In this document: one piece after another, positions 1-5,143 of the stretch
Layout: every line of letters starts with the position of its first letter
Numbering within the stretch: position 1 is the stretch's first letter
Source of the DNA: Pedobacter schmidteae
Lineage (GTDB): Bacteria > Bacteroidota > Bacteroidia > Sphingobacteriales > Sphingobacteriaceae
Assembly: GCA_945906015.1 (NCBI GenBank)
Contig: CAMDQV010000173.1
Coordinates: 1 to 5,143 of the forward strand
Direction: 5' to 3'
DNA: 5,143 bases
Notes under the pieces: model-generated
The model's input: only the letters and a program-made list of their open reading frames with translations
Told to the model about the DNA's origin: nothing
Database searches by the model: none
Program-made: the position numbers and the translations under genes

Positions 1-45
1 CCTGAAAAATATATACCATCAAAATGCAGATTAAATCTATAGCAT

Positions 46-1212
46 ATGAAAAATAAAATCGACTTGAACTTCCAGATAAGTAAAATAGCTTGGTTAATTA
101 TCCTTTTACTTTTTACAGGAAATATATTGGATACGAATGGCCAAACTACACCAACCTACAGCACGGCAAGAAATGGTAAAATGTTCCAAATCTTTCAATT
201 TCCCAGAAATCAAATGCCACGAATCGACGGTGATAAAACTGATTGGGACATGGTGCCTAAAAACTATACTTATGGAATAGATCTTTTAAATGATACTGAA
301 GATGGTAAAGGCACCAATATCGACCCAAAAGATCTCGACGTAAAAGTGAAAATCGGCTGGGTAAAGGGATTGAACCGTATCTATTTTGTTTACGAGGCCT
401 ATGATGATTTTTGGGATTTTGAACGTTTCAATCCAGAAGGATATTTGAACGATATTTTTGAATTGGTAGTAGACGGTGATTTGTCTGGTGGCCCTTTTAT
501 TCAAAATCCCTCATTAGATCCTGCCAAGCTAAAATGGCAACCTCAAAGCCCTTCCTATATCGAAAATCATTTTAACTTTAGTGGGGTGCATGCACAGAAT
601 TACCATATTTTTACACCCCCTGTAAACAATGCATGGGTATTGGTGTGGGGTAACCAATCTTGGATTTCGGAGTTTCCGCATGCAAACCAAGCCTATTCTT
701 ATAATTTTAAACATGGCGAAAGCGGCACTTTGATTTTAGAAGGATGGATTACTCCATATGACTATGCTCCGTACCAAGGGCCGCAAAGGGCCATAGAATC
801 TGAACTAAAGGAAAATAAGGTTATCGGCCTCTCCTGGTCAATATTAGATTTTGATGGGGGCGAAAGAGAAGGCCATGTCAATCTCTCCCATAATGTCAAA
901 ATGGTTAGTAATGCCTCCTATCTTTGTTCATTTCAATTGATGCCTTTGGAAAAAGAATTTTTGGAACCTATTAAGGCAGCATGGACGTTCAAAGTTATCG
1001 ACGAGGAAAAAGGGATAGTAGCTTTCAAAGATGAATCAATTGGATCCATAAAAAAATGGAAATGGGATTTCGGCAATGGTGAAACCTCAGCGGAACAAAA
1101 TCCGATTCATACTTTTAAGCAAAAAGGGGTACGTAAAGTCATTACTTTAGAGGTTGAAGGGCCCGAAGGTAGCTCCAAACGTACCCGGTATTGGGAAGTG
1201 ATGATACGGTAG
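46..1212 (+). CDS. Secreted CBM9-like and PKD domain protein
   Basis: Predicted exported, non-enzymatic binding protein of 388 residues. Seen: a basic N-terminus, a hydrophobic core at about residues 14-25 (IAWLIILLLFTG) and a probable signal peptidase I site near residues 31-34 (NGQT). There is no lipobox cysteine. Residues about 58-300 look like a carbohydrate-binding module family 9/DOMON-type beta-sandwich: it opens with RIDGDKTDWD and carries an RIYFVYEAYDD strand and an acidic FELVVDGDLSGG segment. Residues about 316-388 form one PKD domain with the signature WDFGNG...NPIHTF. The protein ends right after the PKD domain, so there is no type IX secretion C-terminal domain and no catalytic domain. 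An in-frame TAG at 40-42 makes ATG 46 the first possible start; no Shine-Dalgarno is visible. In Bacteroidota such proteins often accompany polysaccharide-utilisation genes, but the ligand is unknown and no SusC/SusD or glycosidase is in view. Domain calls are fairly sure; the role is inferred. Confidence 0.85.
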   Translation: MKNKIDLNFQISKIAWLIILLLFTGNILDTNGQTTPTYSTARNGKMFQIFQFPRNQMPRIDGDKTDWDMVPKNYTYGIDLLNDTEDGKGTNIDPKDLDVKVKIGWVKGLNRIYFVYEAYDDFWDFERFNPEGYLNDIFELVVDGDLSGGPFIQNPSLDPAKLKWQPQSPSYIENHFNFSGVHAQNYHIFTPPVNNAWVLVWGNQSWISEFPHANQAYSYNFKHGESGTLILEGWITPYDYAPYQGPQRAIESELKENKVIGLSWSILDFDGGEREGHVNLSHNVKMVSNASYLCSFQLMPLEKEFLEPIKAAWTFKVIDEEKGIVAFKDESIGSIKKWKWDFGNGETSAEQNPIHTFKQKGVRKVITLEVEGPEGSSKRTRYWEVMIR

Positions 1213-1267
1213 GGCTACAAGGTATTAGTTTGTTGATTTTTGGAAAGGCCATAGTGTTTTTTTATAG

Positions 1268-1295
1268 ATTCATTCTATATAAAATGTAGATGAAT
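1268..1295. repeat. Imperfect inverted repeat in the convergent gap
   Basis: The 181-bp gap between the convergent CBM9/PKD and flavin-enzyme genes (1213-1393) holds no ORF I can support. Its best structure is ATTCAT-t-CTA (1268-1277) pairing with TAGATGAAT (1287-1295): nine pairs, one bulged T and a 9-base loop. The position suits a bidirectional end-of-transcript hairpin. However, the stem is A/T-rich and neither strand has a U-tract directly after it, so it is not a textbook intrinsic terminator. A T-run at 1257-1263 lies before the stem on the plus strand. A second, weaker structure (CTTGT 1338-1342 with ACAAG 1363-1367, and CCTA 1352-1355 with TAGG 1359-1362) also lacks a T-tract. Confidence 0.35.
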
Positions 1296-1393
1296 TAAAA
1301 ATCTTGCGCTTTTACCTAAATCTCTCAAATTTTTATACTTGTTTGTTTAACCCTATGTTAGGACAAGACAGTTGCCGAAATAGTATCCATGTC

Positions 1394-2548
1394 TTACACT
1401 TTTTTTATTAAATGATTAGGAAAATCCTTTACATCTTCACAACAAATCTGTTCCATAATTTGTTGTAATTCTGCTTTCAATAAGGATATAGTATGAGTGC
1501 CTCCTTGAGATCCCAATGCCGCTACCCCATACATAAATGAACGACCCATGAACGTAAATTCAGCGCCAGATGCTAGTGTTCTTGCTATATCGGGGCCCGA
1601 ACGGAGTCCGCTGTCCATCATCACTTTTATTTGATCTCCGTATTCTTTGGCAATACGGACCAAAGGTTTTATAGTCGATTCGCCCGCATCCAATTGGCGT
1701 CCCCCGTGGTTAGATACGATGATACCATCCAAGCCCAAACGAACCGCCACTTCGGCATCTGCTTTATTGGCTACTCCTTTAAGTACCAATTTACCTTTCC
1801 ACATATCACGAATGGGTTTTATCTTTTCCTCATTCAACCTTCCTGAGAAAGTTTGATTCATAAAATTACCCAATTGTTTCAGATCCAGATTTTTGGGCAT
1901 ATACGGTTTTAACGTCTCAAAACTGGGTTGCCCATGCACTAGAGTCTTTAATGCCCATTCCCATTTGGTCATTATTTGGAGGATATTTTTGACCGACATT
2001 TTGGGAGGCATAGCAAGCCCATTCCTTATATCCCTTGGTCTAAAACCAAAAGAAGGCACATCACAAAGAATTACCAAAACCGGACAACCTGCAGCATCCG
2101 CCCTTTTTATAATAGCGTCTCTCATGCTGTCTTCGGTAGGGTGGTACAGTTGAAACCAGGCCTGCCCTTCTGTAATCTCGGCTATCCGTTCAATACTGCT
2201 GGTTGTAACCGTACTGAGGATAAAAGGTATATTGTGATCAAAAGCAGCCTTAGCTAAAATCTCTGGAGCGTTGGGCCACATTAACCCTTGTAACCCCACC
2301 GGAGCGATACCAAAAGGAGCATCATACGTATGTCCGAACAATTCTGTTTTCATATCAGACTTGATATGGTTTCTCAAATAATAGGGCAAAAGTTCCACTT
2401 CACGAATATCTGAGGTGTTCTTATGTAGGTTCACATCTTCATTACATCCACCATCCAAGTATTCAAATGCGAATTTTGGGATTTTCCGTTCTGCTTTTTG
2501 TCTTAAATCCTGTACTGAAGGATACTTGCTGTTAATTTTTATTTCCAC
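1394..2548 (-). CDS. FMN-dependent alpha-hydroxy-acid dehydrogenase (LldD-like)
   Basis: Flavoprotein of the glycolate oxidase/L-lactate dehydrogenase/flavocytochrome b2 family. It is expected to oxidise an L-2-hydroxy acid to the 2-oxo acid with FMN as cofactor. The 384 residues fit one complete TIM-barrel domain; no signal peptide is seen, so it is probably cytoplasmic or peripheral to the inner membrane. Against spinach glycolate oxidase (recalled from memory), the active-site set is present: Y30, S112, Q133, Y135, D163, R170, K257, and H281 and R284 in SNHGGRQLD. The FMN-phosphate region is DSGLRSG (312-318) and MGR (334-336). L161 stands where the family usually has an FMN-contacting threonine (T155). 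The start is GTG: an in-frame TAG lies seven codons upstream and no ATG lies between. Residues 164-183 (VPSFGFRPRD...MPP) mark a bacterial subgroup whose substrate I cannot assign; L-lactate is the default guess. It lies 91 bp downstream of the PLP-enzyme gene, on the same strand. Confidence 0.93.
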   Translation of the reverse strand: MEIKINSKYPSVQDLRQKAERKIPKFAFEYLDGGCNEDVNLHKNTSDIREVELLPYYLRNHIKSDMKTELFGHTYDAPFGIAPVGLQGLMWPNAPEILAKAAFDHNIPFILSTVTTSSIERIAEITEGQAWFQLYHPTEDSMRDAIIKRADAAGCPVLVILCDVPSFGFRPRDIRNGLAMPPKMSVKNILQIMTKWEWALKTLVHGQPSFETLKPYMPKNLDLKQLGNFMNQTFSGRLNEEKIKPIRDMWKGKLVLKGVANKADAEVAVRLGLDGIIVSNHGGRQLDAGESTIKPLVRIAKEYGDQIKVMMDSGLRSGPDIARTLASGAEFTFMGRSFMYGVAALGSQGGTHTISLLKAELQQIMEQICCEDVKDFPNHLIKKV

Positions 2549-2639
2549 TTTAAAGTATTTATTGATCTAATATTCATTTTATTGATTTTATAAGCTTATA
2601 GTTATTGGCTCACTTCAAGAATGTATTCAAACTAAAAAT
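2549..2639 (-). promoter_or_regulatory. Candidate control region ahead of the flavin enzyme
   Basis: This 91-bp gap separates the PLP-enzyme stop from the GTG start of the hydroxy-acid dehydrogenase. It contains a perfect 12-bp palindrome, TATAAGCTTATA, at 2589-2600. It also has two copies of a 9-bp direct repeat (ATCAATAAA on the minus strand) at 2558-2566 and 2578-2586, exactly 20 bp apart, about two helical turns. The arrangement would suit an operator, but the DNA is very A/T-rich and short repeats arise easily by chance. I found no exact Bacteroidota promoter (TTG at -33 with TAnnTTTG at -7) and no terminator hairpin after the upstream gene, so read-through is also possible. Confidence 0.3.
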
Positions 2640-3932
2640 TTATTTAGCTGCAGCAATCTCCGCTATAGCTTTTACGAATTTATCAAGTTCAGACAAACGG
2701 GTATATACATGTGGAGTTACTCGAACACAGTTTGCTGTATCGTATACAATTGGAACGGTATGAATTTTATATTCATTAAACAATTTACTATCCAGATCTC
2801 TTGGGTTAACCCCATCAATACTGATGCCGCATATTGCACATGAATATTCAGGTTTTAAAGAAGTGTGAATTTTAACCCGCGGAATTCCCTTTACCTTCTC
2901 TGCCCAATAATTTTTTAAATAACGAACCCGATCTTCTTTCCTCTTACTCCCTATCGCATTATGAAAATTAATTGCTTCACCAATACCCTGCTCAATAGGG
3001 AAACTTCGAGTACCAAGGGTTTCAAATTTTCTAATATCTGAAGATTTAGGATTTGGATTACAGACCAAAGGCCAAATTTTTTCAATTTTTTCTTTTTTAA
3101 TGTACAGCATCCCGCTTCCAATTGGGGCACTTAAAAACTTATGCAAAGATGTTCCAAAATAATCACAATGAAGATCCGGAATTTTAAAGTCAAGTAATCC
3201 AAAAGAGTGTGCACCATCACAAATTACTTCAATTCCATATTTATGTGCCATATCAGATATCTTTCTGACCGGCATAATTTGCCCAACCCAATTCACAATA
3301 TGTGTTACGTGAATAATTTTAGTTTTAGGGGTTATAGCTTTCTCATAGGCGGCTACTATTTCTTCATCATTTTCTATTGGGAATGAAAAGCTGAGCTGCT
3401 TATAAACTATACCCTCTCGCAGAGCACGTTGCTTCCAGGCACTCATCATATTTGGATAGTCAAGCATTGCTCCAATAACTTCATCTCCAGCCTTTAAATC
3501 CAATCCGAAAATAATTGTGTTTAATGCTTCTGTAGCATTTCTGTTGATTGCAATCTCTTCTTTTTCACATCCTGCAAGACTGGCAAGGCTTTCACGCAAG
3601 GGCTCGCGTCCTTGATCCAGTATCCTCCACATAAAATAGGAAGGGCCTTCATTAGTTAATTTGTTATATCGTTCAACTGCTTCCTGAACAACACGAGGCG
3701 AAGGACTAACACCGCCATTATTTAAATTAATAATATTAGGACTAACGGTATAAGATTGTTGAATTATACTCCAATAATCTTCATTGGAGGCAATTGCTTC
3801 AGAGCTTAAATTTTTGACCAGACTATTTGCTGAAGATATTTCTGCAGCATGTAATTGGTTAAAAATACTATTAACCGAAAAAGCACCGGCCATTAACCCT
3901 AATTGCTGAATAAATTTTTTACGACCTGACAT
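2640..3932 (-). CDS. Class V aminotransferase-fold PLP enzyme, Tat-like signal
   Basis: Fold-type I PLP enzyme of the class V group (isopenicillin N epimerase/cysteine desulfurase-like), 430 residues. Seen: LNNGGVSPSP (70-79) near the start of the catalytic domain; NATEALN (132-138), the usual phosphate/ring-contacting segment; D239 in CDGAHSFG, the expected partner of the pyridine nitrogen; K265 in SLHKFLSAPIGSG, the expected Schiff-base lysine; GTRS (307-310); and R404 in VRVTPHVYT, a likely substrate-carboxylate arginine. The catalytic set therefore looks intact. The N-terminus GRKKFIQQLGLMAGA followed by AA at 29-30 resembles a twin-arginine signal with RK in place of RR, which suggests export of the folded holoenzyme. 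The ATG at 3932 is preceded in frame by TAG at 3939-3941, which fixes the start. The reaction (transamination, epimerisation or lyase) cannot be read from sequence. The class assignment is firm; export is inferred. Confidence 0.92.
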   Translation of the reverse strand: MSGRKKFIQQLGLMAGAFSVNSIFNQLHAAEISSANSLVKNLSSEAIASNEDYWSIIQQSYTVSPNIINLNNGGVSPSPRVVQEAVERYNKLTNEGPSYFMWRILDQGREPLRESLASLAGCEKEEIAINRNATEALNTIIFGLDLKAGDEVIGAMLDYPNMMSAWKQRALREGIVYKQLSFSFPIENDEEIVAAYEKAITPKTKIIHVTHIVNWVGQIMPVRKISDMAHKYGIEVICDGAHSFGLLDFKIPDLHCDYFGTSLHKFLSAPIGSGMLYIKKEKIEKIWPLVCNPNPKSSDIRKFETLGTRSFPIEQGIGEAINFHNAIGSKRKEDRVRYLKNYWAEKVKGIPRVKIHTSLKPEYSCAICGISIDGVNPRDLDSKLFNEYKIHTVPIVYDTANCVRVTPHVYTRLSELDKFVKAIAEIAAAK

Positions 3933-4018
3933 GTAAACCTAAATAATTAAGAAAATCAATAAATTAAGACACAAGATATTTAAAATCCATAACATTGAAA
4001 TGAACTACTTTATAATAA

Positions 4019-4027
4019 CACCTCCTT
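4019..4027 (-). promoter_or_regulatory. Shine-Dalgarno-like AAGGAGGTG without a start codon
   Basis: The minus strand reads AAGGAGGTG just after the phosphodiesterase stop codon, a full nine-base complement to the usual 16S rRNA 3' end. No ATG, GTG or TTG follows at 5-10 bases. The nearest ATG (3993-3995) is 23 bases further on and opens an 18-codon ORF, and the PLP-enzyme start is 86 bases away. It therefore does not look like a working ribosome binding site for an annotated gene. In Bacteroidota, Shine-Dalgarno sequences are generally little used, which makes a perfect one more conspicuous. The rest of the 98-bp gap (3933-4030) shows no hairpin or recognisable promoter. Confidence 0.35.
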
Positions 4028-4030
4028 AAA

Positions 4031-5143
4031 TCAACAAGAATCAGTATCCTTTTTTCTTAATGTTGATAAAATAATATTAAATACCTGATTAGCAGAAATA
4101 GATGAGCCTTCTTGTTTTTGATCTGTAATCAATAACGGATGATACTCAGGCTTACCTCCTATTCTTCCATGTGATCCTTTGATCAAATTTGCATCTAGCG
4201 GTATAACATCCATTACATACCTGAAGCCAGCCTTCTTTTTCAATAATTTATAACCCGCTCTAAGCTTTGAACTCATAAACATCTCAACTGGGTCATAACC
4301 TGGTTTTTTGTGTATGTCAACACAACGCGCATAATCAGGCGCCTTTGCATCATCCAGCCAGAAATAATACGTAAACCAGCTGTTTTCATCAGCCATCAGT
4401 ACTAAATCTCCAGAACGCTCGTGGTTAATATGATAAGCAGCCTGCTCCTTTTTGTCAAGAATTAACTCCACACCCAAAACACCTTTCAGCAATTCCATTA
4501 CCTGATCCCTAACCGATAGATCATTGATATACACATGGGCAATCTGATGATCGGCAACCACAAATGCTTTTGAGGCACCCGGATCCAATAACTCCAGCCC
4601 GCGTTCTATGCGGATCTCCAGTAAACCATGCTCTCTGAAAAGCCGATTTAAGTGCAAAGGATTTTTAACTGGTGATATTCCATATTCAGAGAGCAGAATA
4701 ATTTCTGCCCCTTTGTTCTCATAAAATACAATCAGACCTTTTAAAACCTCATCAATTTCAGTTAACTCGTGATGGATCTTAGTAAAATCAGGGCCAAATT
4801 TTTGAAGGCAATAGTCGAGATGAGGAAGATAGATTAAAGTAAGGGTAGGATCATACAAGTCATCTGTAAGCATAGATGCATCCGCAATCCATTGAGTAGA
4901 CTTAATATTAGCACCAGGACCCCAAAACTGAAATAGAGGAAACTCTCCCAATTTTTCTTGAAGCACATCACGTAAACTTGCCGGATGAGAATAGCAATCA
5001 GGCATCTTCCGGCCATCAGCAAGGTAATTAGGTCTTGGAGTTACCGCATAATCGGCGCTAGAGTACATATTATACCACCAAAATAGTGTTGAACAGGTAA
5101 AAGAAGGATCCTCTTTTTTTGCAATTTCCCATATTTTTTCACC
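4031..5143 (-). CDS. AlkP-superfamily phosphodiesterase-like protein, 5'-truncated
   Basis: Type I phosphodiesterase/nucleotide pyrophosphatase-like member of the alkaline phosphatase superfamily. The frame is open to the window edge: 25 codons precede the ATG at 5068 (GEKIWEIAKK...FWWYN), so that ATG is internal. At least 370 residues are visible. The missing N-terminus should hold the first metal ligand and the nucleophilic Thr/Ser. Numbering from the edge, seen motifs are NMYSSADYAVTPRP (25-38), YLPHLDYCLQKFGP (105-118), LSEYGI (151-156), VADHQIAHVYIN (196-207), HERSGDLVLMA (241-251), VDIHKKPGYDP (275-285) and GSHG (323-326). The latter half matches the family well. The canonical DxxGH and SDHG metal motifs are altered to DYCLQ and SEYG, while D110 and H325 remain. 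I suspect the EboF-type subgroup (ebo/EDB cluster); that assignment is from memory and only moderately sure. No signal peptide can be judged. It lies 98 bp upstream of the PLP-enzyme gene. Confidence 0.85.
   Translation of the reverse strand, partial: GEKIWEIAKKEDPSFTCSTLFWWYNMYSSADYAVTPRPNYLADGRKMPDCYSHPASLRDVLQEKLGEFPLFQFWGPGANIKSTQWIADASMLTDDLYDPTLTLIYLPHLDYCLQKFGPDFTKIHHELTEIDEVLKGLIVFYENKGAEIILLSEYGISPVKNPLHLNRLFREHGLLEIRIERGLELLDPGASKAFVVADHQIAHVYINDLSVRDQVMELLKGVLGVELILDKKEQAAYHINHERSGDLVLMADENSWFTYYFWLDDAKAPDYARCVDIHKKPGYDPVEMFMSSKLRAGYKLLKKKAGFRYVMDVIPLDANLIKGSHGRIGGKPEYHPLLITDQKQEGSSISANQVFNIILSTLRKKDTDSC

Noticed and set aside
24..56. An 11-codon ORF overlapping the start of the CBM9/PKD gene
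   Set aside because: It is very short, out of frame with the gene and has no ribosome binding site or sequence signature.
286..714. Two minus-strand ORFs opposite the CBM9/PKD gene
   Set aside because: They are antisense shadows of a gene with clear domains, with no domain or start context of their own.
1268..1295. The convergent-gap hairpin as a true intrinsic terminator
   Set aside because: The stem is A/T-rich with a bulge, and no U-tract follows on either strand, so it is listed only as an inverted repeat.
1631..2257. Several plus-strand ORFs opposite the flavin-enzyme gene
   Set aside because: They overlap a well-supported gene on the other strand, overlap each other and show no recognisable domain.
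2561..2579. An upstream ATG (2575-2577, minus strand) as the flavin-enzyme start
   Set aside because: It is in a different frame and meets a stop after about a dozen codons; the in-frame TAG at 2567-2569 leaves GTG 2548 as the start.
3933..4030. A Bacteroidota-type promoter before the PLP-enzyme gene
   Set aside because: I found only partial matches to TAnnTTTG and no correctly spaced TTG element, so none is claimed.
4834..5022. A 62-codon minus-strand ORF inside the phosphodiesterase gene
   Set aside because: It lies in another frame of the same strand, fully inside the real reading frame, and has no family features.
5066..5068. ATG at 5068 as the start of the phosphodiesterase gene
   Set aside because: The frame is open for 25 more codons to the window edge, with family-like sequence (FWWYN before the ATG), so this methionine is internal.

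Overview
The window looks like a chromosomal fragment of a member of the Bacteroidota, most likely a marine or soil flavobacterium or cytophagian. The evidence is low G+C with A/T-rich intergenic DNA, no recognisable Shine-Dalgarno sequence directly ahead of the starts, a secreted CBM9-like/PKD protein of a kind frequent in that phylum, and protein signatures typical of its family members. Genus cannot be assigned from this sequence alone.

Layout: bases 1-45 are a short left flank with no gene I can identify. A forward gene (46-1212) encodes an exported protein with a carbohydrate-binding-like (CBM9/DOMON-type) domain followed by a C-terminal PKD domain. It converges on three reverse-strand genes across a 181-bp gap (1213-1393) that holds an imperfect inverted repeat but no convincing intrinsic terminator. 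Reading leftward, in transcription order, the reverse genes are: an AlkP-superfamily phosphodiesterase/pyrophosphatase-like gene cut by the right edge (4031-5143, N-terminus missing); a class V PLP-dependent aminotransferase-fold enzyme with a Tat-like export signal (2640-3932); and an FMN-dependent alpha-hydroxy-acid dehydrogenase/oxidase with a GTG start (1394-2548). The gaps between them are 98 and 91 bp, with no clear terminator, so co-transcription is possible. Spacing this wide is equally compatible with separate units.

Functional picture: no single pathway obviously joins the four genes. The PLP enzyme and the flavin enzyme both act on small alpha-substituted carboxylic acids in their families, but a shared substrate is only a guess. 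The AlkP-type gene resembles the phosphodiesterase member (EboF) of the ebo/EDB cluster. If so, the rest of that cluster should lie just beyond the right edge. Its metal-site motifs depart from those of canonical nucleotide pyrophosphatase/phosphodiesterases, and I regard this as the most interesting observation here. There is no RNA gene, mobile element, CRISPR array or obvious new multi-gene system in the window.
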